NCBI GenBank assembly: GCA_049966155.1
Contig: JBMFVE010000001.1
Location: 248,001 to 312,000 of the forward strand
Source of the DNA: JBMFVE01 sp049966155
GTDB taxonomy: Bacteria > Bacteroidota > Ignavibacteria > Kryptoniales > JAKASW01
DNA: 64,000 bases
Reading direction: 5' to 3'
Shown piece by piece: positions 8,018 through 16,995 of the stretch. Positions within the stretch are counted from its first letter, which is position 1. Every line of letters begins with the position of its first letter. A model generated the notes under the pieces. The model had not been told where the DNA came from and did no database searches. It was given only the letters and a program-made list of their open reading frames with translations. The translations under genes were made by a program, and so were the position numbers.

Positions 8018-10269
8018 AAGGATGGTTATTTGACATTTATGCTTCTCCCAATGGGATGACACTCTGGTTTATCTCTGAAACGGGAAAACGTGTCTCAGCA
8101 CACGCACCTTTTATCCCCAAATTTTACATCCATATAGATGAAAACAAAATTGGTCTGATAACAAAAATAGCATCCCGTCTTGGACAGTGTTGTGAAATCT
8201 CAAAATGGAAAGAAATGGTCGAAATATACAGCGGCCAGTGCATTAAAGTTCTCGAAATCCTCGTTAAGGACACAATGAATTTTAGTAAATGCGTTAAGGC
8301 TTTTGAAGCTGAGCTTCCTTACTATGTGTTTTTTAATACCGATCTTTCTCCTGTTCAAATGTTTCTGTTTGAAAAAGATCTGTTTCCGCTTGCCTATGGG
8401 GAATATACAATTTCCGGTGACGGAAAGGTTGTTGAACAAAATACACAAGATAGTCCCGATGCTCTTGATTATAAACTCCCGCCGTTGTCAATTATGTATT
8501 TGAAACCATCTATACTTGAGATAGCACCGAAATATCAGCAAAATATAACACTTGAAGTTGAATATGATGACAAAAACTACATTATTGAAGCAGAAGATGC
8601 ACAGGAACTGCTCACAAGACTAAATTTTCATATTGAACGCTGTGACCCCGATTTGATCATAAGCCATTATGGAGATAGCTCTATCTTTCCCTGGCTGGTA
8701 TCACTGTCAAGTAAGTTTAAGGTACCACTTAAACTAAACCGCGATCCGACTGCACCATTTGCACGCAAACATGACGTTAGTTACTGGAGCTACGGACAGA
8801 TAATTTATAAGGCGGGGTCCTTTGAACTTGCCGGAAGGTGGCACCTCGACGTGGAAAACTCCTTCATAATAGACCAGTCCGATTTGCCCGGACTTTTTGA
8901 GCTTGCAAGATTAACCAGGATCCCTATCCAGAGACAGGCACGGGAAACAATTGGAACTGGATTGTCATCGTTGCAGCTGGCCTGGGCTTACAAACATAAC
9001 ATCCTTATACCCTCTAAGAAACAGGAGTGGGAACAGTTCAAATCAGGATATCAGCTCCTTCTTTCCGATCGAGGTGGACTAATCTTTCTTCCAAAAATTG
9101 GCTATCATGAAAATGTTGCTGAACTCGATTTTGCCTCAATGTATCCAACCCTTATGTGCATTCACAACATCTCGCCCGAAACTGTAAATTGCCAGTGTTG
9201 TAGCAACCAAAAAGTACCTGAGCTGGGATATACCTTATGTGAAAATAGAAAGGGGATTGTACCTGAAACACTGGAAGCTGTTCTGAGCAAAAGGACTGCA
9301 TACAAAAAGCGCGAGAAGGAAGCAAAAACCAATAAAGAGAAAAGCGAATATCATCAAAGACAAATAGCCCTTAAGTGGCTGCTTGTAACATGTTTCGGAT
9401 ACCTTGGATATAAAAATGCTCGATTTGGAAGAATAGAGGCTCATGAATCTGTCAACGCCTTTTCCAGAGATGCGCTTTTAAAGGCTAAGGCAATTGCTGA
9501 GGAGCGGGGATTTGAAATTGTTCACGGAATAGTGGATTGCTTATGGTTAAAAAAGGATGGTGCCAGCGCTGATGATTACATCAAATTGAGTGATGAAATA
9601 TCAAAGGAAACAGGTGTAAGCATAAGTTTTGACGGAATATATAAATGGATACTTTTTCCAAACTCGAGAACCGATCCGGAAATTCCCACCTCTAATAGGT
9701 ATGTGGGAGTATATACAAACAATGAGTTGAAAGTGCGAGGGCTGGAAGTACGCCGTGGCGATGCCCCACTTTTCGTAAAAAAAGTACAAGCAGATGTACT
9801 TAAACTTATGACAACCGCCTCTGGAATAGAAGAGCTAAAGCATATGGCATCTGAGATTATCCAGGTAATGAAGATACATCTTGAAAGACTTGCAACTGGT
9901 CGCGTTGATCCTCTTGAATTAGTTATTAAACGTACAATTTCAAAAGAAGCAGATGAGTACATGAATCAAAGCATGCAGGCAATTGTCGCAAAGACAATGG
10001 CAGAAGAAGGTGTTGCATTAATGCCTGGAGAGACAGCTGAATTTATAATCATAGACAGTACGGGTAAAAAATACCCACAAAAAGTTAAACCTTTTTTGTT
10101 TTACAAACCCGAAGATGGATATGACATTGACAAATATACAGAGCTTACCATCAAGTCAATAGAGATCCTGCTAAATCCTCTTGGATACGATTACGACTGG
10201 ATTGCAGAACAGCTAATTACCAACATATTTACCAATCCATCCCAGCACGGTATCGTACCACAACTTTGA
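8014..10269 (+). CDS. Divergent B-family DNA polymerase, PolB2-like, exonuclease-dead
   Basis: A 751-residue family B polymerase. Motif A is ELDFASMYPTL with Asp372. Motif B is KWLLVTCFGYLG from Lys454, where the usual Asn is Val. Motif C reads HGIVDCLW, so the first Asp of DTD is Ile506 while the catalytic Asp508 remains. Downstream, GLEVRRGDAP and the long helical thumb fit the family. The exonuclease region keeps the fold (DPDLIISHYGD..FPWL at 211-227) but the Exo I DxE and the Exo II Asp are not visible, so proofreading is probably lost. It is the last gene of the lexA operon. An inducible translesion or mismatch-extending enzyme is a reasonable inference. Its last 57 bp overlap the convergent S9 peptidase gene. 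Confidence 0.85.
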   Translation: MKGWLFDIYASPNGMTLWFISETGKRVSAHAPFIPKFYIHIDENKIGLITKIASRLGQCCEISKWKEMVEIYSGQCIKVLEILVKDTMNFSKCVKAFEAELPYYVFFNTDLSPVQMFLFEKDLFPLAYGEYTISGDGKVVEQNTQDSPDALDYKLPPLSIMYLKPSILEIAPKYQQNITLEVEYDDKNYIIEAEDAQELLTRLNFHIERCDPDLIISHYGDSSIFPWLVSLSSKFKVPLKLNRDPTAPFARKHDVSYWSYGQIIYKAGSFELAGRWHLDVENSFIIDQSDLPGLFELARLTRIPIQRQARETIGTGLSSLQLAWAYKHNILIPSKKQEWEQFKSGYQLLLSDRGGLIFLPKIGYHENVAELDFASMYPTLMCIHNISPETVNCQCCSNQKVPELGYTLCENRKGIVPETLEAVLSKRTAYKKREKEAKTNKEKSEYHQRQIALKWLLVTCFGYLGYKNARFGRIEAHESVNAFSRDALLKAKAIAEERGFEIVHGIVDCLWLKKDGASADDYIKLSDEISKETGVSISFDGIYKWILFPNSRTDPEIPTSNRYVGVYTNNELKVRGLEVRRGDAPLFVKKVQADVLKLMTTASGIEELKHMASEIIQVMKIHLERLATGRVDPLELVIKRTISKEADEYMNQSMQAIVAKTMAEEGVALMPGETAEFIIIDSTGKKYPQKVKPFLFYKPEDGYDIDKYTELTIKSIEILLNPLGYDYDWIAEQLITNIFTNPSQHGIVPQL

Positions 10270-12354
10270 ATCCAGCGGTTTTGTCACAAAATGATATTCA
10301 TTTGGGAAATATAGCATCTCTGAGGGAACACCTTGCATTTGAAGTGCAGTGAAGAGCTGAAATCCTTGACTGACATCGAGGCGAAAATCGTTTTGACTGT
10401 GAATTACGAGCATTGGCGTTTTGAAGTTCCTCACGTACGTGCTGGGGGACCATCTTTTGTACATCTCGGGATTTGACCACGGGGTTCCTTTGAATTCCCA
10501 CAACGGAAACCAGAGTTCTTCGGTGGAACCGAATGCACTTGCCGCATCAAATAAGCCATCATGGCTCACGAAGCATTTAAAAATCCCGCTGTCATTGTGC
10601 CCCTCCATCCAGTTAATCATGTAACCACCATACGACGCACCTGCAGCTGCAATCTTGTTTTTATCGATAAAGGAATAATGGCTGATGACATAATTGACCC
10701 CTTTCATGAGGTCAGCATAAACCTTGCCGCCCCAGTCTCCACTTATCTCATTTGTAAATTTCTGCCCGTAACCGGTTGAACCTCGTGGGTTTATCATGAC
10801 TGCAACATATCCGGGCGCAGCAAAGAGTTCAGCATTCCATCTGTAGTGAAATTCGTCCATCCATTGCCCCTGAGGTCCTCCATGAATCAGCAAGATCATG
10901 GGGTACTTGCTCCCTGGCTCAAAATGCGGTGGTTTAACTATAAATCCCTCAACTTTTGTCCCCCCTGCGCCGGTAAACCAAAATGGTTCCCAGGGATTCA
11001 TTTCAAGCTGTGTAAGAAGCGAATCGTTTGCATGCGTAAGCTGTGTAATTTCATGTGTCTGCAAGTTCATTTTGTAAATATCATTCGGATGAGTTACCGA
11101 CTGGCGAAGAAAAACGAGATACTTGCCATCAGAGGTAATCCTAAGTTCAGTGATTGTGGAATTGTCTGTTATCTTCTGAATTTTACCAGTTGATACATCA
11201 ACTTCAAAAATATCGTGATATCCCTTATCGTCGGAATCAAAATAGAGCTTCCTGCCGTCTGGCGACCATACCACTTCATCGACTGATCGATCGAATTTTT
11301 CCGTCAAATCAATGGTTTTTCTCTTTCCTTTCACTCCATTTGGAGCCCTTCTGTCGTACAACATTAACCTTTCTCTATCAGATTCAAAACCTGGGGTCAA
11401 TTGTGCTCTATAGGCAATATAACGGCCATCAGGGGAATAAATAGGCTGATTGTCATTTCCCTTGTTGGTAGTAATGCGCCTGGATACACCACCATTTAAG
11501 CTTACAGTGAACAAATCATTATTGGTACTAACGGCTATCATTTTATCGGTATTTTTTACATAGCATACCTCTTTGCTATCAGGGGAAAAGGAATAATCGA
11601 TTCGGCCTCCAAGGTCAATTGGAGGAGTGTCGTAATCTCCAGGCGTCAAATCTCTCGTAGTACCGCTGTCGACGCTAACTACAAACAAATGGCTTCGCTT
11701 GCCATCTTTCCAGTAATTCCAGACTCGATACGGAAGTGTCGTAAATATTTTTGCCCTGACCTTCCCGTTTTCAAGTTCTTTTTCACGTACCGCGTTTGCA
11801 GAATCAGTTTTGCAATCTGGAAAGACGCTGGAAGCAAACGCAATATATTTGCCATCTGGCGACCACAATAGTCCGCTCACACCAAGCACAGTGCTTGTGA
11901 TTTTTCTCGGATTTCCTCCGTTCACTCTCTCAACGTATATTTGCTGCACACCATCCGTGTCATCAGCTACAAAAGCCATTTCCCTGCCGTCAGGCGACCA
12001 TGAAGGTTCACTAACTGATTTCAGTCCGGTCTCAAATTTTCTCGGAGTACCTCCATTTATAGAAACAAAAAAGATTCTGCTCGTTCCACTATTAGTATTC
12101 ATATTGTAAGTGGTAACAACGTATGCAATCGTTTTTCCGTCAGGTGATACCTGTGGATTGGAGACTCTCGCAACCTTCCACATGTCTTCAACTGTAATGG
12201 GGTGTCTCTCCTCTATTTTAATTGAACGATTATCAATTTGCGCATAAGCAATGATTGGGATTAAAAATAAACTCAAAGTTAAGAGATTGATCAACCTTTG
12301 CACAACAGCTCCTTTTTTTGAAGGGTTAACTAATGAAAGAATTAAAGGCCTCAT
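10213..12354 (-). CDS. Secreted S9-family prolyl oligopeptidase-like peptidase
   Basis: A 713-residue serine peptidase of the DPP-IV/acylaminoacyl-peptidase type. A signal peptide ends around AYAQ (36-39). A beta-propeller with several WSPDG/YSPDGRYIAY repeats covers about 50-450, and an alpha/beta hydrolase domain follows. The predicted triad is Ser574 in GASYGG, Asp656 in NDFRLD and His688 in EYHFV. Two starts are plausible and each has AGGAG: ATG at 12354, and GTG at 12303, which gives a more typical short signal peptide. The gene is last in a kinase-regulator-gltX-glnS-peptidase run. Its 3' end overlaps the convergent polymerase gene. It probably degrades peptides in the periplasm. Confidence 0.92.
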   Translation of the reverse strand: MRPLILSLVNPSKKGAVVQRLINLLTLSLFLIPIIAYAQIDNRSIKIEERHPITVEDMWKVARVSNPQVSPDGKTIAYVVTTYNMNTNSGTSRIFFVSINGGTPRKFETGLKSVSEPSWSPDGREMAFVADDTDGVQQIYVERVNGGNPRKITSTVLGVSGLLWSPDGKYIAFASSVFPDCKTDSANAVREKELENGKVRAKIFTTLPYRVWNYWKDGKRSHLFVVSVDSGTTRDLTPGDYDTPPIDLGGRIDYSFSPDSKEVCYVKNTDKMIAVSTNNDLFTVSLNGGVSRRITTNKGNDNQPIYSPDGRYIAYRAQLTPGFESDRERLMLYDRRAPNGVKGKRKTIDLTEKFDRSVDEVVWSPDGRKLYFDSDDKGYHDIFEVDVSTGKIQKITDNSTITELRITSDGKYLVFLRQSVTHPNDIYKMNLQTHEITQLTHANDSLLTQLEMNPWEPFWFTGAGGTKVEGFIVKPPHFEPGSKYPMILLIHGGPQGQWMDEFHYRWNAELFAAPGYVAVMINPRGSTGYGQKFTNEISGDWGGKVYADLMKGVNYVISHYSFIDKNKIAAAGASYGGYMINWMEGHNDSGIFKCFVSHDGLFDAASAFGSTEELWFPLWEFKGTPWSNPEMYKRWSPSTYVRNFKTPMLVIHSQNDFRLDVSQGFQLFTALQMQGVPSEMLYFPNEYHFVTKPLDSKLWYDTVLGWIGKYVGN

Positions 12355-12400
12355 ATATCTCCTTTTTTCGCATCGCTGACGTTAGTGCCATGCATCTTCA

Positions 12401-14116
12401 TCAACCGTGATTTGGTTGTGACTTCTCAATCTTTGCCCATGTATCTTTCAATGTCACTGAACGATTGAATATTATATTGTCAGCTCTGGAATCATCGTCT
12501 ACACAAAAATACCCCAGCCGCTCAAACTGAAACCTGTCCTGTGCTTTAACTTTTGTTAAACCTTGCTCAGCCTTACATCCCTTAATTATCTTCAAAGAAT
12601 CTGGATTAATATAATCTCTCCAGTTGTCACCACCAGGATCCTCTACAGTAAACAATCTATCATACAATCTTACCTCCACATCAATTGAATGTTCAGCGGA
12701 AACCCAGTGAATTGTTCCTTTCACCTTTTTTGAGCTTCCCGGGAGGCCGGTTCTTGTTTCAGGATAATAAATACAGCGGACTTCAATTATCTCCCCACTA
12801 TTTTTATCCCTCACCACATCTATACACTTAATGATGTAAGCGTATCTTAAGCGCACTTCAGCACCGGGAGATAATCTGTGATATCCCTTTGGAGGGTTTT
12901 CACGAAAATCGGCCTGTTCAATATAAAGCACGCGTGAAAACGGGATCTTTCGAGTTCCCATTGACAAATCTTCCGGGTTGTTTACTGCATCAAGCTCTTC
13001 GCTCTTGCCTTCCGGATAGTTATCAATCACAAGCTTAAGTGGATTTAAAACAACCATTGCACGGGGCGCTCTCTTGTTAAGATCATCTCTCAGGCAATTT
13101 TCGAGAACCGACACATCAATTATGCTTTCCGCCTTTGAAACCCCTATTCGATCAGCAAACATACGGATAGATTCAGGTGTATAACCACGACGCCTCAAAC
13201 CGGAAATTGTTGGCATGCGCGGATCATCCCACCCGCTTACATATCCTTCCTGCACAAGCTGTAAAAGACGTCTTTTACTCATTACGGTATAGGTAAGGTT
13301 CAACCGTGCAAACTCGACCTGCCTTGGATGATGAATTCCCAGTTCATCAAGAAACCAATTATATAGAGGACGATGGTCTTCAAACTCCAAGGTGCAAATA
13401 GAGTGAGTGATACCTTCTATTGAATCTGATTGTCCGTGAGCCCAGTCATAAGTTGGGTATATACACCACTTATTTCCAGTTCTATGGTGACTTGCATGGA
13501 GGATACGATACATCACCGGGTCCCTCATATTAAGATTTGGAGAGGACATATCGATCTTCGCCCGCAGCGTTTTTGATCCGTCAGGGAATTCCCCCCTGCG
13601 CATTCGTTCAAACAAATCAAGATTTTCTTCCACAGTTCGATTGCGGTATGGACTTTCCTTTCCTGGCTCTGTCAGTGTACCTCTATACTCACGAATTTCC
13701 TCTGCACTGAGATCACACACGTAGGCCTTTCCTTTTTTAATCAGCCTAACAGCGTATTCATACAGCCTTTCAAAATAGTCGGAGGCATAATAAAGCCTAT
13801 CCCCCCAGTCAAATCCCAGCCACCTGACGTCTTTCATAATAGACTCAACATACTCAACATCCTCTTTTGTTGGATTTGTATCATCAAATCGCAAATTACA
13901 AAGTCCGTTGTAATCTTCCGCAAGCCCAAAATTAAGACAAATTGATTTTGCATGTCCAATATGCAGATATCCATTAGGTTCGGGGGGAAAACGAGTATGA
14001 ACAGTTTTGTATCTCCCAATCTTCAAATCTTCATCTATGATATCACGAATGAAGTTCCTTCGCTCAATTGGTTCGTCTATGCCTTTTCCTTTTTCTGCAT
14101 CTGTAATTTCTTTCAT
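12401..14116 (-). CDS. glnS: Glutaminyl-tRNA synthetase
   Basis: GlnS charges tRNA-Gln directly. The 571-residue protein has the class I HIGH motif in PEPNGYLHIGHAKS and the KMSKS equivalent VMSKRRL. The two beta-barrel anticodon-binding domains occupy about 350-560. The early FPPEPNGYLHIGHA and RFDDTNPTKE strings separate GlnS from GltX. It starts 5 bp after gltX ends, so both are co-transcribed. Having GlnS means the cell need not rely on the GatCAB transamidation route for Gln-tRNA, although presence of GatCAB elsewhere cannot be excluded. Length and motifs are complete, with no sign of frameshift. Confidence 0.97.
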   Translation of the reverse strand: MKEITDAEKGKGIDEPIERRNFIRDIIDEDLKIGRYKTVHTRFPPEPNGYLHIGHAKSICLNFGLAEDYNGLCNLRFDDTNPTKEDVEYVESIMKDVRWLGFDWGDRLYYASDYFERLYEYAVRLIKKGKAYVCDLSAEEIREYRGTLTEPGKESPYRNRTVEENLDLFERMRRGEFPDGSKTLRAKIDMSSPNLNMRDPVMYRILHASHHRTGNKWCIYPTYDWAHGQSDSIEGITHSICTLEFEDHRPLYNWFLDELGIHHPRQVEFARLNLTYTVMSKRRLLQLVQEGYVSGWDDPRMPTISGLRRRGYTPESIRMFADRIGVSKAESIIDVSVLENCLRDDLNKRAPRAMVVLNPLKLVIDNYPEGKSEELDAVNNPEDLSMGTRKIPFSRVLYIEQADFRENPPKGYHRLSPGAEVRLRYAYIIKCIDVVRDKNSGEIIEVRCIYYPETRTGLPGSSKKVKGTIHWVSAEHSIDVEVRLYDRLFTVEDPGGDNWRDYINPDSLKIIKGCKAEQGLTKVKAQDRFQFERLGYFCVDDDSRADNIIFNRSVTLKDTWAKIEKSQPNHG

Positions 14117-14121
14117 AAAAA

Positions 14122-15579
14122 CTACTGAAGCCTTTCTATTGCAAGATTAATTCTGCGTATTGTCTCGTCTTTACCCAGTATCGATACTATGTCGAATAAC
14201 CCGGGGCCTTCTCCTTTTCCGGAAACTGCCAATCTCAAAGGATGGGTGAGCTCGCCCCTCGGAACTTTAAGCTGAGTGGCAACTGAATTCAAAGCAGCCT
14301 CGTAATCCTCCTTTTGAGGATTCACCAATTTTGAAAATTTGTCCACAATTAATCTAAGATACTCTGCGCTCTCTTTCTTCCATCGCTTTCTGACAACTTC
14401 AGGATCATATTGAGAGGGTTCTAAAAAAAAATAAGTGCACTTCTCAAAATATTCACGAATAAACGAGGCCCTATCTCTCATCACTGCAATAACCTTAAGC
14501 AAATACTCATCAGAAAAGGATGGAATGTTTTGAGATAATCTGGAAAGGTATTCCTTGAACATCGACAGAATTTCAGCTTCTGATTTTCTTCGCAGGTGCT
14601 GAAAGTTCAGCCAGTCAAGTTTCTCTATGTTAAAGACTGCACCCGACTTATTTACCCTTTCAAGGGAAAATTCCTTTACTAACTCGTCAAGGGTGAAAAT
14701 TTCCCTGTCATCACCCGGGTTCCAGCCAAGAAGAGCAACAAAATTTATAAGAGCTTCTTTTAAGTAGCCTTTTGCCCGATATTCTTCGACAGCAACATCA
14801 CCCTGTCTCTTGCTCAACTTTGATTTATCGGGATTCAATAAAAGGGGCAAATGAGCAAAAGCCGGCCTTTCCCAACCAAAATAGTCGTACAAAAGAACGT
14901 GCTTTGGCGTACTTGAAAGCCATTCTTCTCCGCGAATTACGTGAGAAATAGCCATCATATGGTCATCGACAACATTAGCCAGATGATAGGTTGGATAACC
15001 GTCTGTCTTCAGCAGCACCTGATCGTCTATCTGCTCACTTGAGAACTCAACCTCACCACGAATTAAATCTATGAATTTTATCTTTGTATGATCGGGCACT
15101 TTTAGGCGAATAACAAATGATTTTCCTGAAGCAATATTTGCTTTAATTTCCTCATCTCTCAACCTGAGACACGTTCGGTCATATTTTACAGGAAGCTTCT
15201 GGCGTTCAAGGTCCTTTCTCATTCTTTCCAGACGCTCAGGAGTACAAAAGCAACGATAAGCAAGTCCTTTTTCAACCAAAACATCCGTGTGGCGCTTGTA
15301 AATATCTAGCCTCTTGCTTTGCACATAAGGACCATACTCGCCTCCGACATCGGGGCCCTCATCGTAATTCAATCCAGCCCACTTTAAACTCTCTATCAGG
15401 TTCTCAATAGCATCTTCGACATAACGACTGCGGTCTGTGTCTTCTATTCTAAGGATAAATCTGCCATTTGATTTTCTAGCAAACAAAAAATTATAAAGTG
15501 CCGTCCTGAGACCACCAACGTGTAAGTATCCGGTCGGACTCGGAGCAAATCTGACTCTAATTTGTTCTGAATTTTTCAT
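14122..15579 (-). CDS. gltX: Glutamyl-tRNA synthetase
   Basis: GltX attaches glutamate to tRNA-Glu. The 485-residue class I synthetase opens with RVRFAPSPTGYLHVGGLRTA, where HVGG replaces HIGH, and has KLSKRQGD as the KMSKS loop at about 250. The C-terminal helical anticodon-binding region runs to the end. The start overlaps the stop of the upstream response-regulator gene by 4 bp, so translation is probably coupled to it. This is an unusual arrangement for a housekeeping synthetase. All catalytic landmarks are present. Confidence 0.97.
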   Translation of the reverse strand: MKNSEQIRVRFAPSPTGYLHVGGLRTALYNFLFARKSNGRFILRIEDTDRSRYVEDAIENLIESLKWAGLNYDEGPDVGGEYGPYVQSKRLDIYKRHTDVLVEKGLAYRCFCTPERLERMRKDLERQKLPVKYDRTCLRLRDEEIKANIASGKSFVIRLKVPDHTKIKFIDLIRGEVEFSSEQIDDQVLLKTDGYPTYHLANVVDDHMMAISHVIRGEEWLSSTPKHVLLYDYFGWERPAFAHLPLLLNPDKSKLSKRQGDVAVEEYRAKGYLKEALINFVALLGWNPGDDREIFTLDELVKEFSLERVNKSGAVFNIEKLDWLNFQHLRRKSEAEILSMFKEYLSRLSQNIPSFSDEYLLKVIAVMRDRASFIREYFEKCTYFFLEPSQYDPEVVRKRWKKESAEYLRLIVDKFSKLVNPQKEDYEAALNSVATQLKVPRGELTHPLRLAVSGKGEGPGLFDIVSILGKDETIRRINLAIERLQ

Positions 15580-16976
15580 GTATTCTTCAATCTGGGCTCA
15601 AATTTAATCTTCAGTTGCTGCATTCGATACCTGAGTCTTGAACGGGTAAGGCCAAGAATTTTTGCCGCCTGTATTTGATTTCCATTTGTAATCTCAAGGG
15701 TTTGTATTATAGCCTCTCTCATAATGTCATCCATACGCGCTCCGTTTGGAGGTATAGCTACCAATGGATTTGACGACATCATTTTTGAAGCTGAGAAGTT
15801 TGGATGAAAACTTAAAAATGTGAGATGCTCAGGCTTTACAACGGTGTCTGATTCTAACAGGACTACCCTTTCAATCGCATTTCGGAGTTCCCTGACGTTG
15901 CCTGGCCATGTATATTTTTCAAGAACCTTTAGAGCATCCGGGGTAAACCCTTTTATTGACTTGTTAAACTTCTTGTTAAATTCGTCTAAAAAGGTATTGG
16001 CCAGAAGAGCAATGTCCTCCACCCTCTCTCGCAACGGTGGGATATGAAGCTGTGCAACATTTAACCTGTAGTATAGATCTTCTCGAAATTGGCCATGCTC
16101 AACAGCTATTTTCAGGTTCCGATTTGTTGCGGCAATTATCCTCACATCGACCGCAATTTCTTTTGCGCCACCAAGCCGATAGAATTTTTTAGTCTCAAGG
16201 ATTCTCAACAGTTTCACCTGAGTTTCAGGAGAGAGCTCACCGACCTCATCAAGCAGGATTGTCCCACCGTTTGCAAGTTCAAACTTCCCCTGTCTCATTT
16301 TATCCATAGCACCAGTAAAAGCTCCCTTTTCATATCCAAAAAGTTCGCTTTCAGCAAGTTCCTTCGGAATAGCACCACAATTAATTGAAACAAACGGTCC
16401 ATCTGAACGTTCACTTTTTTCATGAATTGCCCGTGCTATCAATTCCTTTCCCGACCCACTTTCCCCTATCAACAGGACAGTGGTATCTGCCCGTGCAAGC
16501 TTTTCAGCTGTGTAAACAACTTTTTTCAAAACCTCACTTTTTCCAACTATAGAATAAGGACCTATTTTTTGATAAAGCTCCTCTTTCAATATCTCATAGT
16601 GCCGTTCAAGCTTTCGCCTTCCCAGGACTTTTTTTATCAGTATATCCAGTTGTTCAAGGTCAAGTGGTTTGAGGACAAAGTCTTCAGCACCTAACTTTAT
16701 TGCCTTTACGGCACTGTTAACGTCAGAAAATGCAGTTATCAAAATAACAGGTATGTCTATGTTCTCACTACGCAGCTTTTGTAGTATATCCAATCCTGTA
16801 ATAGTGCCGAGATATAAATCAAGCAAAATCAAATCGGGCTGGAATTCCTGGACTTTACCGAACGCCTCTTCCCCTTCTGTAACCGATAGAACATCATAGC
16901 CTTCCCTCGATAATACTGTATTCAGTGAATTATTTAAAAGCTCATCGTCATCAACTATCATTACTTTGCTTGGCAA
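15576..16976 (-). CDS. Sigma-54-dependent response regulator (NtrC family)
   Basis: An activator with an N-terminal receiver domain (phospho-acceptor Asp at about 53 in LILLDLYLG), a central AAA+ domain and a C-terminal Fis-type HTH (GNQIQAAKILGLTRSRLRYR). Walker A is GESGSGKE and the sigma-54 contact loop GAFTGA is intact, so it should open sigma-54 promoters. The start is taken as the TTG at 16976, six bases after GAGGTGA at 16983-16989. A TTG at 16982 abuts that motif and an ATG at 16961 is too far from it. It follows its kinase by 19 bp and overlaps gltX by 4 bp. Target genes are unknown. Confidence 0.92.
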   Translation of the reverse strand: MPSKVMIVDDDELLNNSLNTVLSREGYDVLSVTEGEEAFGKVQEFQPDLILLDLYLGTITGLDILQKLRSENIDIPVILITAFSDVNSAVKAIKLGAEDFVLKPLDLEQLDILIKKVLGRRKLERHYEILKEELYQKIGPYSIVGKSEVLKKVVYTAEKLARADTTVLLIGESGSGKELIARAIHEKSERSDGPFVSINCGAIPKELAESELFGYEKGAFTGAMDKMRQGKFELANGGTILLDEVGELSPETQVKLLRILETKKFYRLGGAKEIAVDVRIIAATNRNLKIAVEHGQFREDLYYRLNVAQLHIPPLRERVEDIALLANTFLDEFNKKFNKSIKGFTPDALKVLEKYTWPGNVRELRNAIERVVLLESDTVVKPEHLTFLSFHPNFSASKMMSSNPLVAIPPNGARMDDIMREAIIQTLEITNGNQIQAAKILGLTRSRLRYRMQQLKIKFEPRLKNT

Positions 16977-16995
16977 TATCAATCACCTCTTTTAG

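Noticed and set aside
9576..9962. Antisense frame of 128 codons inside the polymerase gene
   Set aside because: Shadow of the polymerase reading frame, with low-complexity composition and no family resemblance.
16961..16982. ATG at 16961 or TTG at 16982 as the start of the NtrC-type regulator
   Set aside because: The GAGGTGA motif is too far from the ATG and abuts the first TTG, whereas the TTG at 16976 has ideal spacing.
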